Shown here: piece by piece, positions 34,621 to 44,968 of the stretch | Layout of the letters: each line of letters begins with the position of its first letter | How positions within the stretch are numbered: the first letter of the stretch is position 1 | Source: Pseudomonas alcaligenes | Lineage (GTDB): Bacteria > Pseudomonadota > Gammaproteobacteria > Pseudomonadales > Pseudomonadaceae | Assembly: GCF_014490745.1 (NCBI RefSeq) | Contig: NZ_LZEU01000001.1 | Span: 1,263,501-1,327,500 of the forward strand | Reading direction: 5' to 3' | Length of the DNA stretch: 64,000 nucleotides | Translations under genes and position numbers: made by a program | The notes under the pieces: generated by a model | Told to the model about the DNA's origin: nothing | What the model saw: the letters and a program-made list of their open reading frames with translations, nothing else | The model's database searches: none

Positions 34621-34623
34621 CGA

Positions 34624-34647
34624 GCCCCGGCACACCGGGGCTTTTTT
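34624..34647 (+). terminator. Second terminator after the old yellow enzyme gene
   Basis: GCCCCGG-CACA-CCGGGGC followed by TTTTTT. The T-run overlaps the TAA stop of the convergent glycosyltransferase gene. Confidence 0.85.
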
Positions 34648-35803
34648 ATGCCGGCGGCAAACCCGGGTGGCGGGCCTGCAGCAGCTGCGCCTCGAAGCGC
34701 TCGATGATCTCTTCCCAGCCCTGGCGGCCGGCATGTTGGCGGGCGTTCAGGCGCACCCGGCGGCGGGTTTCGCTGTCTTCCAGCAGCCACTGCGCCGCTT
34801 CGATAAAAGCGCGTTCGTCCCCCGGAATGGCCAGTGCACCATTGTGCCCGTGGCGGATGTGCTGGGCAGCGGCGGCCTGGTCGTAGGCCACCACCGCCAG
34901 GCCCGAGGCCAGGGCTTCGAGCACCACGTTGCCGAAGGTCTCCGACAGGCTGGGAAAGAGAAACAGGTCGCCGCTGGCATAGTGTTCGGCCAGTGCCTCG
35001 CCGCGCTGCACGCCGCAGAACAGGGCGTCCGGCAGCTGCGCCTGGAGTTCCGTCCGGCTCGGCCCGTCGCCCACCAGCACCAGCTTCAGGCGCTGTTGCG
35101 GGTAATGCTGCTGCAGTTGCTGGAAGCTCTTCACCAGCAGCGCCAGGTTCTTCTCCGGAGCCAGGCGGCCGACATGCAGCACGGCCAGTTCGTCGTCACC
35201 CAGGCCCCAGTGGCTGCGCAGCGCGGGCGAACGCCGGGTGGGGTGGAACAGCTGGCCGTCGACCCCGCGCGCGAGCAGTTCCAGGCGCTCGAAGCCGCGG
35301 CGCTGCAGCTCGAGCTGCTGGCTGGCGCTGGGCACCAGGGTCATGCGCGTGCGGTTGTGGAACCAGCGCAGGTAGCCGGTGAGCAGGCGGCTGAGCAGGC
35401 CGAAGCCGTAGTGATCGCTGTACTGCTGGAAGTTGGTGTGAAAGCCGCTGACCACCGGAATCCCCAGGCGCCGCGCAGCGCGCAGGGCGGACAGGCCGAG
35501 TGGGCCTTCGGTGGCGATGTACAGCACGTCCGGGCGGTTGCGCTGCCAGCGGCGCAGCAGCTTGTGCAGCGCCGACTGACCCCATTGCAAACCCGCGTAA
35601 CCGGGCAGCGGCCAGCCGCGGGTGAGCAGCAGCTGGTCGTCGCTGGCCTGCAGGTCGCCGGGCTGGCGTGGGCGGATCAGTTGCAGGCGATGGCCGCGGC
35701 TGAGCAGGCCCTGATACAGACGGCCGAGGGTGTTGGCGACGCCATTGACCTCGGGGGGGAAGGTTTCGCTGACCAGGGCGATATGCAGGCTTGTGACATT
35801 CAT
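34646..35803 (-). CDS. Glycosyltransferase family 1/4-like
   Basis: A 385-residue GT-B fold glycosyltransferase. The N-terminal acceptor domain starts LHIALVSETFPPEVNGVANT; the C-terminal donor domain has HVGRLAPEKNLALLV, LVGDGPSRTEL and FLFPSLSETFGNVVLEALAS, the E-x7-E sugar-nucleotide motif. Members of this subgroup (MgtA/PimB-like) add sugars to diacylglycerol or lipid acceptors; P. aeruginosa and others use one for glycolipid remodelling at low phosphate, but that is only a suggestion here. The start is ambiguous between ATG 35803 and ATG 35827, because a perfect palindrome covers both and neither has a clear ribosome site. Confidence 0.87.
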   Translation of the reverse strand: MNVTSLHIALVSETFPPEVNGVANTLGRLYQGLLSRGHRLQLIRPRQPGDLQASDDQLLLTRGWPLPGYAGLQWGQSALHKLLRRWQRNRPDVLYIATEGPLGLSALRAARRLGIPVVSGFHTNFQQYSDHYGFGLLSRLLTGYLRWFHNRTRMTLVPSASQQLELQRRGFERLELLARGVDGQLFHPTRRSPALRSHWGLGDDELAVLHVGRLAPEKNLALLVKSFQQLQQHYPQQRLKLVLVGDGPSRTELQAQLPDALFCGVQRGEALAEHYASGDLFLFPSLSETFGNVVLEALASGLAVVAYDQAAAAQHIRHGHNGALAIPGDERAFIEAAQWLLEDSETRRRVRLNARQHAGRQGWEEIIERFEAQLLQARHPGLPPA

Positions 35804-35828
35804 GGCGCCAGTCTGGGCTGGCGCCATG
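35801..35828. repeat. Perfect 11-bp hairpin over the glycosyltransferase start
   Basis: CATGGCGCCAG-TCTGGG-CTGGCGCCATG. Both possible start codons of the minus-strand gene lie in the two arms, so in the mRNA the start would be base paired. It could limit translation. Confidence 0.7.
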
Positions 35829-35848
35829 TAGCCACGGTGACGGCGAGG

Positions 35849-36598
35849 TTACCGGGTTGTGACGGCGCCAGCCTCGCGCTCGCGCACCCAGAACAGAGTA
35901 GCGCCGGCCACCGCAGCCGGCATCACCAGTATGTTGACGAAGGGGATCAGCAGCGCCACATATACCGCGCCGCCGAAGCCCAGGCTCTGCCAGCGTTTCT
36001 CGCGCAGCCAGGCGAGCATATCGTCCCAGCTGACCTTGTTGTTGTCGCAGGGGTAGTCGATGTATTGCACAGCCATCATCCACACGCCGAACAGGATCCA
36101 CAACGGCGCGGCGATCAAGTTGAGCACTGGGACAAAGGTGAGAATCAGCAGGGGAATGGCGCGTGGCAGGAAGTAGGCCAGCTTGCGCAGCTCGCGGCCG
36201 AGGGTGCGCGGCACCATGGCGGTCAGTTCGGCCCAGCTGAAGGGCGGGAAGTCGTCGCGCCCGCGCAGCACCACTTCGACCTTCTCGGCGAGGAAGCCGT
36301 TGAACGGCGCGGCGATGATGTTGGCCAGCAGGGTGAAGCTGAAGAACATCACCAGCAGTACCAGCAGCACGAACAGCGGCCAGATGATGTAGGCGAGGAA
36401 GCTCAGCCAGTCCGGCAGGCTGGGCATGAAGGCGTCGACCCAGCCGCCGAACTGCTGGACGGCGAGACCGATCAGGCCGATGAACAGCAGGGTATTGATC
36501 GCCAGCGGCAGCAGCACGAACAGGCGCAGGCCGGGGCTCATAACCAGTTTCAGGCCTTCGCCCAGGTAGTGCGGGCCGGAGAGGGCGGGAGCGGGCAT
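35849..36598 (-). CDS. cysZ: CysZ/EI24-type sulfate uptake membrane protein
   Basis: A 249-residue inner-membrane protein of the EI24 family with several long hydrophobic segments (~25-48, ~68-95, ~145-175, ~205-235) and the family signatures [28 protein letters not shown] and [12 protein letters not shown]. CysZ takes sulfate into the cytosol for cysteine synthesis. It lies 45 nt upstream of the glycosyltransferase start and downstream of the cyclase gene, all on the minus strand, so read-through is possible. Length equals E. coli CysZ (~253). Confidence 0.87.
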   Translation of the reverse strand: MPAPALSGPHYLGEGLKLVMSPGLRLFVLLPLAINTLLFIGLIGLAVQQFGGWVDAFMPSLPDWLSFLAYIIWPLFVLLVLLVMFFSFTLLANIIAAPFNGFLAEKVEVVLRGRDDFPPFSWAELTAMVPRTLGRELRKLAYFLPRAIPLLILTFVPVLNLIAAPLWILFGVWMMAVQYIDYPCDNNKVSWDDMLAWLREKRWQSLGFGGAVYVALLIPFVNILVMPAAVAGATLFWVREREAGAVTTR

Positions 36599-36631
36599 GG
36601 GGGTCTTCCTTGCGACGAGTTCGCGCCGACC

Positions 36632-38605
36632 TTACCGGCTTTGCGAAGTCGAAGAAAGTGGCTCCGGCTGGTACAGGCAGGCGCGGTTGCGCTGCTGCTT
36701 GGCCTGGTACATGGCGCGGTCGGCGGCCTTGTTGAGAGTCTCCGCGGTGTCGGCATGCTCGGGGAACAGGGCGATGCCGATACTCGGGGTTACAAAGTCG
36801 ATGCACAGCTCGCCGAGCTGGGCCGGGGTCTGCAGCACGGCGAGCAGGCGCTCGGCCAGTTTCAGCGCTACCTCACGGCCGGTGTCCGGCAGGAGCAGGG
36901 TGAACTCGTCGCCGCCCAGGCGGTAGACCCGGTCGGGTTGGCGCATGGCACCGCGCAGGCGCTCGGCGATGTTCTGCAGCAGGGCGTCGCCGACATCGTG
37001 GCCGTACTGGTCGTTGACCTGCTTGAAGCGATCCAGATCCAGGTACAGCAGGGCCAGCGGGCTATCCAGGTGGCGGCTCTGTTCGAGCAGCAGGCTCAGG
37101 CGTTCGGCGAAGGCCTTGCGGTTGCCCAGGCCGGTCAGCGAGTCCCGGTAGGCCATGTCGAGCAGCTGGTTCTGGTAGACCATCTGGTCGGTGATGTCGC
37201 GCAGGATGCCGCGGTAGCCGATGAACTGGCCGCTGCTGTCGTGGATCAGCGATAGCCGGGCCTCGTAGTGGCCCCAGCTGCCGTCGCGGCGTTCCAGGGG
37301 CGCGGCGAAACGGTCGTTGCCGTCGAGGTCGCCGCTGCGCGCCTTGACCAGCCGCTCGCGGGCGCGGGGGATGTCGTCCTGCAACAGCAGTTTCTCGAAG
37401 GACTGCTGCAGCAACTCCGTTTCGCTGTAGCCGAGCATCTGGCACAGGGCGCGGTTGGCGGCGAGGATGACCCCGATCGCATCCAGTTCGAAGTAGCCAT
37501 CCTGGATCGCATCGAGGATCTGGCGGTCGCGTGCTTCGCTCTGTTCCAGGCGTTCGAGCATGCGGTTGGCCTCGCTGGCCAGTTGGCCGAGTTCGTCCTG
37601 GCCGTTGTCGCTGAGGCGCTGGTGCGCGGAATCCGGGCCGATGGCATTCATCTCGCGGTTCATCCGCAATACCCGGTGCAGGATCAGGCGCTCCAGGCCC
37701 AGGTAGATCAGCAACCAGGCGAGCAGGCCGATGCCGCTGCTCAACAGCAGGAAAATGGCGATGGTTTGGCGCCCATCCTGGTAGAGGCGGCGCTCCTTGG
37801 TCAGCTCCAGCAGCAGCTCGGGTTCACCGAGGTTGTTGCTGAACAGCAGGCGCCGCTGTTGTTGCTTGTCGTCGGGCAGCAGCCGGGGGCTGACCTGGAG
37901 CGGATTAAGGTTGTGCTCGCTGGCGGGGAGCTGCTGCCAGCCGGCCTGCGTACCATCCGGCAGGAGAAAGCGCAGCTCGGCATTGATCCGTGATTGCACC
38001 TGTTCGACGCGTTCCCTGTCGATGAAGTAGCCGGCAATCAGGGTGCCGCGCGGTTTCAGGCTGCCTTCGCTGTTGCTGATCGGGCTCATGGCCAGCACCA
38101 CGGGCACGCCTTGCACCACGACGAATTGCCCGGTGAGCCCGCCGCTACCGTGCTGGCGCAAGCGTTTGCTCAGGCTGAGGATATTGGCGCGTAGTGTCTG
38201 ATGGTCGTCCGGGCGTTGGTTGCCGAGCACCCATAGCTCCGGCAGATCCGGCGGCTGCCATTGTTCGGCGTAGACCCGCTCCTGCACGTCGAGGAAGACC
38301 ATGAAGTCCAGATCCATCAGGCGCATGGCCTCGGTGTCCATGTTGCTGCGCATGAAGTCCGGGTTGTAGTTCTGCAGGAAGGCGTAGCTGTCATCCCACT
38401 GGCCATAGCCGAGCACCAGGTCGCGGGTACGTTTGAGATTGTCTTCCAGCAGGTTGCGCAGGCGTTTGACTTCGGTGTCCAGCAGGGCGCTGTCCTGGCG
38501 ATCGAAGCGGTTGAGCAGGAGTTGTTGCGAGAGCACAAGGGCGCTGCTCAAGACCAGCACAAGCAAAGGGCCAAACAACCAGAACAGACGTTTGCGCAGG
38601 GTCAT
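36632..38605 (-). CDS. CHASE4-HAMP-PAS-GGDEF diguanylate cyclase
   Basis: A 657-residue inner-membrane cyclase. Membrane segment ~8-28, CHASE4 periplasmic sensor ~45-265 (LGYGQWDDSYAFLQNYNPDF), second membrane segment ~285-305, HAMP, PAS ~365-480, and a C-terminal GGDEF domain with GGDEF at 564-568 and the product-inhibition site RQPD five residues before it. It should make c-di-GMP. The ATG at 38605 is preferred to a TTG 9 nt upstream. It resembles the diguanylate cyclase found near trxB2 and ahpB in P. aeruginosa (from memory). Expressed divergently from trxB. Confidence 0.9.
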   Translation of the reverse strand: MTLRKRLFWLFGPLLVLVLSSALVLSQQLLLNRFDRQDSALLDTEVKRLRNLLEDNLKRTRDLVLGYGQWDDSYAFLQNYNPDFMRSNMDTEAMRLMDLDFMVFLDVQERVYAEQWQPPDLPELWVLGNQRPDDHQTLRANILSLSKRLRQHGSGGLTGQFVVVQGVPVVLAMSPISNSEGSLKPRGTLIAGYFIDRERVEQVQSRINAELRFLLPDGTQAGWQQLPASEHNLNPLQVSPRLLPDDKQQQRRLLFSNNLGEPELLLELTKERRLYQDGRQTIAIFLLLSSGIGLLAWLLIYLGLERLILHRVLRMNREMNAIGPDSAHQRLSDNGQDELGQLASEANRMLERLEQSEARDRQILDAIQDGYFELDAIGVILAANRALCQMLGYSETELLQQSFEKLLLQDDIPRARERLVKARSGDLDGNDRFAAPLERRDGSWGHYEARLSLIHDSSGQFIGYRGILRDITDQMVYQNQLLDMAYRDSLTGLGNRKAFAERLSLLLEQSRHLDSPLALLYLDLDRFKQVNDQYGHDVGDALLQNIAERLRGAMRQPDRVYRLGGDEFTLLLPDTGREVALKLAERLLAVLQTPAQLGELCIDFVTPSIGIALFPEHADTAETLNKAADRAMYQAKQQRNRACLYQPEPLSSTSQSR

Positions 38606-38820
38606 ACCGGTCAACTGCCTGCGTGGCGGGTGTTCGTTCAGTATAGCAAGGGGGGTAGCGGCTCCCGCCGGGATAGCGGTGGTCTATCGGCGGCATAAGC
38701 AATCGCCATTTTCGCAATGGCGGGGGCCTGGGTAGGCTGGCGGCCATTCACTTCCCGGGGCCGTTCGCGTCTATCCAGCCCTCCCCAGGGCTGGGCACGC
38801 TGCCCTTCTATCTGGAGTAG

Positions 38821-39771
<951 letters not shown>

Positions 39772-39787
39772 TTAGTCTTGCGGGCAC

Positions 39788-39817
39788 AAAAAAAGCGGGC
39801 CAGTGGCCCGCTTTTTT
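39788..39817. terminator. Bidirectional terminator between trxB and pirin
   Basis: A7-GCGGGCC-AGT-GGCCCGC-T6: a strong GC stem flanked by A- and T-runs, so it can end both trxB (+) and pirin (-) transcripts. Confidence 0.88.
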
Positions 39818-39833
39818 GTCGTTGCGCCCGGGA

Positions 39834-40532
39834 TCAGGCGACTTCCACCAGGATCACTTCACTGTCTTCGACGGCGGTGACCCGTACCACTTCCTCGCCG
39901 GCGATAGCTACGCCATCACGCTCGGCGGCGCGCACGCCGTTGACCTCGATCAGGCCTTTGGCTGGCACCAGGTAGCCTTTGCGCAGGCGGCCCAGCGGGT
40001 ACTCGGCGCTTTGCCCGGCCTGCAGCGTGGCAGCTACCAGACGGGCGTCGGCACGGATGCGCAGGGCGTCGCCGTCATCCTCGCTGCCGCTGGCCAGTAC
40101 CACGAACTGCCCGGCCCGCTCGCCTTTGGGGAACGGCTTGGCGCCCCAGGACGGCGCCTTGCCGAACTGATCGGGGATGACCCAGATCTGGAAGATCTTG
40201 GTGGTCACGTCCTCCAGGTTGTACTCGGAGTGGGCGATACCGGTGCCGGCGCTCATCACCTGCACGTCACCGGCCTCGGTGCGACCCTGGTTGCCCAGGT
40301 TGTCGCGGTGAGTGATGGCGCCTTCACGGACATAGGTGATGATTTCCATGTCGTGGTGCGGGTGCGGCGGGAAGCCGCTGTGCGGGGCGATCTCGTCGTC
40401 GTTCCACACGCGCAGCTTGCCCCAGTTGGCCCGCTGGGCGTTGTGGTACTCGGCGAAGGAGAAGTGGTGGCGAGCGTTCAGCCAACCGTGCTGGGCATGG
40501 CCCAGGCTGTTGAAAGGACGTACGTCGATCAT
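39834..40532 (-). CDS. Pirin-family bicupin
   Basis: A 232-residue pirin/YhhW-like bicupin. The metal-site cluster PHSGFPPHPHHDMEII and the later HSEYN supply the His/Glu ligands of the N-terminal cupin; RGREG-type residues appear as VREGAITHRDN. YhhW has quercetinase activity in vitro; the natural substrate is unknown and a redox-sensing role is possible. The ATG at 40532 follows an AT-rich leader with repeated elements (40594-40653). It is downstream of the symporter kinase gene on the same strand, but the 141-nt AT-rich gap suggests its own promoter. Confidence 0.9.
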   Translation of the reverse strand: MIDVRPFNSLGHAQHGWLNARHHFSFAEYHNAQRANWGKLRVWNDDEIAPHSGFPPHPHHDMEIITYVREGAITHRDNLGNQGRTEAGDVQVMSAGTGIAHSEYNLEDVTTKIFQIWVIPDQFGKAPSWGAKPFPKGERAGQFVVLASGSEDDGDALRIRADARLVAATLQAGQSAEYPLGRLRKGYLVPAKGLIEVNGVRAAERDGVAIAGEEVVRVTAVEDSEVILVEVA

Positions 40533-40593
40533 GACGGTGCTCCATCTGCTGCAACGTGGAATTACGCTGCAGTGGCGTTGGAGTGAATGATCT

Positions 40594-40653
40594 ATCGATT
40601 TTGTATTGATAAAAAGCGCAAAAACTCCGTCATTAAAATCGATTTAATTGATA
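40594..40653. promoter_or_regulatory. AT-rich repeated operator upstream of pirin
   Basis: Two related near-palindromes in the same orientation: ATCGATTTTGTATTGATA at 40594-40611 and ATCGATTTAATTGATA at 40638-40653 (ATCGAT, spacer, ATTGAT). They stand out in a GC-rich genome and lie 62 and 106 nt before the pirin ATG, a layout typical for LysR-type or other dimeric regulators. No regulator gene is adjacent. Confidence 0.5.
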
Positions 40654-40673
40654 CTTTTCGGCGCGACTCAGGC

Positions 40674-43600
40674 TCAGGCCAGCGGCAGATGGCGGCTGAT
40701 CAGCGCGCGCAGCACCGCCGGCTTGACCGGTTTGGCCAGGTAATCGAGACCGGCGGCGTGCACTGCGGCGACCAGCTCCGGGCGGCCGTCGGCGCTGATC
40801 ACCACGCCGGGCAGCGGCTCGCCCAGGCGCGTGCGTAGCCAGGCCATCAGCTCGGTGCCGGTGTCACCTTCGTCCAGGTGGTAGTCGACCAGGGCCAGTT
40901 GCGGGCGCACGTCCTCGTCCAGCAGGTGCTCGCATTCCAGGCGGTTGCGCGCTGTCCACACCTGGCAACCCCAGCGCGACAGCAGGCTGTGCATACCGGT
41001 GAGGATGCTGTCCTCGTTGTCGATGCACAGCACCTGGGCGCCGCTCAGGGCATGGCCATTGGTTTCCGCAGCTGGGCGTGGCGCGGCGACGGCAGCCTGC
41101 CGGGCCAGTGGCACGCTGACGCTGAATACGCTGCCCTTGCCCGGCCAGGAGCGCACGTCGAGGCGGTGGCCGAGCACCCGGCACAGTCCGTCGGCAATCG
41201 CCAGGCCCAGGCCCAGGCCTTTCTCGGCGCGGGTCTGGTGGCTGTCCAGGCGCTTGAACTCCTCGAAGATCACCTTGCGCTTGTCCTCGGGGATGCCGAG
41301 GCCGCGATCCCAGACTTCCAGGCGCAGGTTGCCGCCCTCGCGGCGCACGCCGAGCAATACGTGGCCCTTGGCGTAGCGGAAGGCATTGGTGAGGAAGTTC
41401 TGCAGCACCCGGCGCAGCAGGCGCGGGTCGCTTTCGATGCGCAGGCGGCTGCCGCGCAGGCGGAAGTCGACGCCCTGTTCCTGGGCCAGCACCTTGAATT
41501 CGGCACCGAGGGCGTCGAACAGGCTGCCGAGAGCAAAGGCGCTGATATCCGGGGCGATACGGCCGTTTTCCAGGCGCGAGATATCCAGCAGGTCGGTAAT
41601 CAGGTCTTCGGCCGAACGCAGCGAGCTGTCCAGGTGGCGCACCAGTTCCTGGGCCTCGCGCGGCAGGGCTTCCTGCTGGTGGGAGAGGGCGGCGGAGAAC
41701 AGCCGCGCAGCGTTCAGTGGCTGCATCAGGTCGTGGCTGACGGCGGCGAGGAAGCGGCTCTTCGACTGGTTGGCGCTTTCCGCCACGCCCTTGGCCTCGC
41801 CCAGTTCCTGGTTGAGCTGGGACAGCTCGCGAGTGCGCTCGTCGACCCGCTGTTCGAGGCCTTCGTTGGCTTCCTTGAGGTCGTGCTCAGCGCGGCGGAA
41901 GGCGGTGATGTCGGTGAAGCTCATGACGAAACCGCCGCCGGGCATGGGGTTGCCGATCAGCTCGATGACCCGGCCATTGGGAAACAGCCGCTCGGAGGTG
42001 TGCGCCTTGCCCTGGCGCATCCAGTACAGGCGCTTGCTGACGTGCGCCTCGACATCGCCGGGGCCACACAGGCCGCGCTCGGCGTTGTAGCGGATGATGT
42101 CGGCGATCGGCCGGCCGACGCCGATCAGCCCTTCGGGGTACTCGAACAACTCCTGGTAGCGGCGGTTCCAGGCCACCAGGCGCAGCGACTGGTCGACCAC
42201 GCTGATGCCCTGGGTGATGTTCTCGATCGCCCCCTGCAGCAGGGCGCGGTTGAACTGCAGCACCTCGCTGGCCTCGTCGACGATGCGCACCACATCCTCG
42301 ACCTGCATCTCGCGGCCTTCGATGGCCGCGCGCACCACGGCGCGAGTGCTGGAGGCACCGAGCACGCCGGCGAGCAGGCGCTCGGTGTGGGCGATCCATT
42401 CGCTGTCGGCGTTCTGGCTGGGGTTGAAGGGCCTGTCCTGCTGGTAGGCGAAGCGCACGAAGCTCTGCCGCGTGCGGTCTTCACCGACGAAGCGCGCGGC
42501 CAGCTGCATCAGGTCGGCCACCTGCACGGCCAGCAGGTTGCGCGAGCTGGGCTTGGCCGCCAGTTCCTGGCCGATGAAGCGCCCGGCCTGCCAGTGCTCG
42601 GAAACCCGCGAGCGGGTGAACCAGGACACCCAGGCGAACAGCAGGAAGTTGCCGGTCAGCGACAGCACCACGCCGCGGGTCAGCGGGTCGATGTCGAAGC
42701 CGACCGGGTAATACAGCAGCTCCGGCAGCAGCGGGAAGCTGTCCAGCGACCAGCGCAGGCCGCCGGCCACCAGCGGCAGCACCAGGGTGTAGAACCACAG
42801 CGCGCAGCCGGCGGCCAGGCCGGCGAACACGCCGCGGCGGTTGGCCTGCTTCCACAGCAGGGCGCCGAGCATGGCCGGGGCCAGCTGGCTGATGGCGGCG
42901 AACGACAGCTGGCCGATGGTGGCCAGGCTGGCGTTGGTGCCGAGCAGGCGGTAGCACACGTAGGCCAGCAGCAGGATCACCACGATGCTCACCCGCCGCG
43001 CACTGAGCATCCAGTGGCGGAAGGCCTCGAACGGCCGCTCGGCGCTCTGCCGGCGCAGCAGCACCGGCAGCAGCATGTCGTTGGAGACCATGGTCGACAG
43101 CGCCACCGCCTCGACGATGACCATGCCGGTGGCCGCCGAGGCACCGCCGATAAAGGCCAGCAGGGCCAGGGCCGGATGCGCTTCGGCCAGCGGCAGGCTG
43201 ATGACGAAGGAGTCCGGCGCCACGCCAGCCGGCAGCAACAGTTGGCCGGCCAGGGCGATGGGAATGACGAACAACGCGGCCAGCAGCAGGTACGTCGGGA
43301 ACACCCAGCGTGCCAGGCGCAGATCCTTGGACTCGATGTTTTCCACCACGGCGACGTGGAACTGGCGTGGCAGGCAGACGATGGCGGTCATCGCCAGGCC
43401 GGTCTGCACCAGCATCGCCGGCCAGCTCAGGGTCTGCTGCCAGAAGTCCTGCAGGGCGGGAGCCTGGCGGGCCTGGCCAAGCAGGTCGTCGAAGCCGTCG
43501 AACAGGCCCCAGGTGACGAAGGCGCCGACGGCGAGGAAGGCCAGCAGCTTGACCAGCGATTCGAAGGCGATGGCCAGCACCATGCCACGGTGGTGCTCGG

Positions 43601-44144
43601 TGACATCCAGGCTGCGGGTGCCGAACAGCACGGTGAACAGGGCCAGCACCAGCGACACGATCAGCGCGGTGTCCTGGGCGCGGGTCGGGCTCGGCGTGGC
43701 GCCGATCAGCAGGTTGACGCCGAGCACGATGCCCTTCAGCTGCAGGGCGATGTAGGGCAGCACGCCGACCAGGCAGATCAGCGCCACCACCACCGCCAGG
43801 GCCTGCGACTTGCCGTAGCGGGCGGCGATGAAGTCGGCGATCGAGGTGATGTTCTCCTGCTTGCTGATCATCACCATCTTCTGCACCACCCAGGGGGCGA
43901 ACAGCAGCAGCAGGATCGGCCCCAGGTAGATCGGCAGGAACGACCACAGCTCGCCGGCGGACTGGCCGACCGCGCCGAAGAAGGTCCAGCTGGTGCAGTA
44001 CACCGCCAGCGACAGGCTGTAGACCCAGGCGCGCATGCGCGGCGGCAGGGGCGTGCGGCGGCGGTCGCCATAGAAGGCGATACTGAACAGGGTGGCCATG
44101 TAGGTCATGGCGACCAGGGCGATCAATCCGCCGGACAGCGACAT
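40674..44144 (-). CDS. mxtR: Symporter-fused hybrid histidine kinase (MxtR/CrbS type)
   Basis: A 1156-residue protein. Residues ~1-500 are a sodium:solute-symporter (SLC5) domain with about 13 membrane segments (VYCTSWTFFGAVGQSAGELW; SIADFIAARYGKS). A PAS domain follows (~650-760), then HisKA with His804 (AAVSHDLMQPLN), ATPase domain ~905-1015 (GLGLGLAI) and a terminal receiver with Asp1087 (LALVDYHLD). CbrA has the same front but no receiver; the receiver and length fit CrbS/MxtR, which with ErdR/CrbR controls acetyl-CoA synthetase and acetate use. GGAG precedes the ATG at 44144 by 5 nt. The cognate regulator is not in this window. Confidence 0.85.
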   Translation of the reverse strand: MSLSGGLIALVAMTYMATLFSIAFYGDRRRTPLPPRMRAWVYSLSLAVYCTSWTFFGAVGQSAGELWSFLPIYLGPILLLLFAPWVVQKMVMISKQENITSIADFIAARYGKSQALAVVVALICLVGVLPYIALQLKGIVLGVNLLIGATPSPTRAQDTALIVSLVLALFTVLFGTRSLDVTEHHRGMVLAIAFESLVKLLAFLAVGAFVTWGLFDGFDDLLGQARQAPALQDFWQQTLSWPAMLVQTGLAMTAIVCLPRQFHVAVVENIESKDLRLARWVFPTYLLLAALFVIPIALAGQLLLPAGVAPDSFVISLPLAEAHPALALLAFIGGASAATGMVIVEAVALSTMVSNDMLLPVLLRRQSAERPFEAFRHWMLSARRVSIVVILLLAYVCYRLLGTNASLATIGQLSFAAISQLAPAMLGALLWKQANRRGVFAGLAAGCALWFYTLVLPLVAGGLRWSLDSFPLLPELLYYPVGFDIDPLTRGVVLSLTGNFLLFAWVSWFTRSRVSEHWQAGRFIGQELAAKPSSRNLLAVQVADLMQLAARFVGEDRTRQSFVRFAYQQDRPFNPSQNADSEWIAHTERLLAGVLGASSTRAVVRAAIEGREMQVEDVVRIVDEASEVLQFNRALLQGAIENITQGISVVDQSLRLVAWNRRYQELFEYPEGLIGVGRPIADIIRYNAERGLCGPGDVEAHVSKRLYWMRQGKAHTSERLFPNGRVIELIGNPMPGGGFVMSFTDITAFRRAEHDLKEANEGLEQRVDERTRELSQLNQELGEAKGVAESANQSKSRFLAAVSHDLMQPLNAARLFSAALSHQQEALPREAQELVRHLDSSLRSAEDLITDLLDISRLENGRIAPDISAFALGSLFDALGAEFKVLAQEQGVDFRLRGSRLRIESDPRLLRRVLQNFLTNAFRYAKGHVLLGVRREGGNLRLEVWDRGLGIPEDKRKVIFEEFKRLDSHQTRAEKGLGLGLAIADGLCRVLGHRLDVRSWPGKGSVFSVSVPLARQAAVAAPRPAAETNGHALSGAQVLCIDNEDSILTGMHSLLSRWGCQVWTARNRLECEHLLDEDVRPQLALVDYHLDEGDTGTELMAWLRTRLGEPLPGVVISADGRPELVAAVHAAGLDYLAKPVKPAVLRALISRHLPLA

Positions 44145-44396
44145 GCGAACTCCACGGGCAGGGCGCAGGCAACCGACGGGCGCAGTGGCCGGCCGGTTCG
44201 GCAAAGGGGCCGGAGGCTTCCGGCTTTTATCCAGTCTCGCACGTCATGGCCATGGCGTCAGGACGACCAAGGTCGCACTGGCCTTGAGCGGCCTGCCGCG
44301 GCCTGTTAGCGTGCGCGATCCTGGCCTGTCGGCCAGCATTTGTCCCGCGATCTTTTTGCCGTCAGCCTGTCTGATGTTGTTTTACGGAGCCTGACG

Positions 44397-44966
44397 ATGT
44401 TCAACCCGCATCCCATTACCTTGCAGCAGGGCGCCTTGCGCCTAGAGCCGCTGCGCGAAGCCGATCTGCCGGGCTTGCTGGCGCTGGCCGAGGCCAACCG
44501 CGAGGCCCTGCAGTTCATCAGTGGCGCCTCGCGCCCGGATTGGTACCGCGATGCACTGGCTGGGCAGCGTGCTCAGCGCGCCGTGGTCTTCACCATTCGC
44601 CTGGCCGGCCAGCTGGTTGGCACCACGCGCTTCTGCGCCTTCGACGCCACCCTGCCGGCTGCCGAGCTGGGCTACACCTGGCTGGACAGCCGCGAGCACG
44701 GCCGCGGCCTCAACGCCATGATCAAGTACCTGTTGCTGCGCTACGCCTTCGAGGAGTGGCAACTGGTGCGGGTGCAGCTGCAGACGGCGGCGAGCAATGG
44801 CCGCGCCCAGGCGGCTCTGGACAAGCTCGGTGCCAGCCGCGAAGGCGTGCTGCGCAATCACTGCCGGCTGGCCGACGGCCGCCTCGACGACAGCCTGCTG
44901 TACAGCATCACCGACCGCGAGTGGCCGCAGGTCAAACGTCAGCTGGAGGCGCGCTTCGGCGCCTGA
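44397..44966 (+). CDS. GNAT-family N-acetyltransferase
   Basis: A 189-residue RimJ/RimL-like acetyltransferase: ITLQQGALRLEPLREADLPG at the start, AELGYTWLDSREHGRGLNAM carrying the acetyl-CoA loop, and ALDKLGASREGVLRNHCRLA near the end. Such enzymes acetylate amino groups of proteins or small molecules with acetyl-CoA; no target can be named. GGAG precedes the ATG at 44397. It is divergent from mxtR across a 252-nt gap and is followed after 2 nt by an AraC gene, so the two are co-transcribed. Confidence 0.88.
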   Translation: MFNPHPITLQQGALRLEPLREADLPGLLALAEANREALQFISGASRPDWYRDALAGQRAQRAVVFTIRLAGQLVGTTRFCAFDATLPAAELGYTWLDSREHGRGLNAMIKYLLLRYAFEEWQLVRVQLQTAASNGRAQAALDKLGASREGVLRNHCRLADGRLDDSLLYSITDREWPQVKRQLEARFGA

Positions 44967-44968
44967 AC

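Noticed and set aside
34667..37255. An 862-codon plus-strand frame across the glycosyltransferase, cysZ and cyclase genes
   Set aside because: It spans three genuine minus-strand genes and their gaps, and its composition is that of a codon-bias shadow.
40878..44309. An 1143-codon plus-strand open frame opposite mxtR
   Set aside because: Gln/Ala/Gly/His-rich shadow of the kinase gene with no domain and no ribosome site; the minus strand has all phosphorelay motifs.
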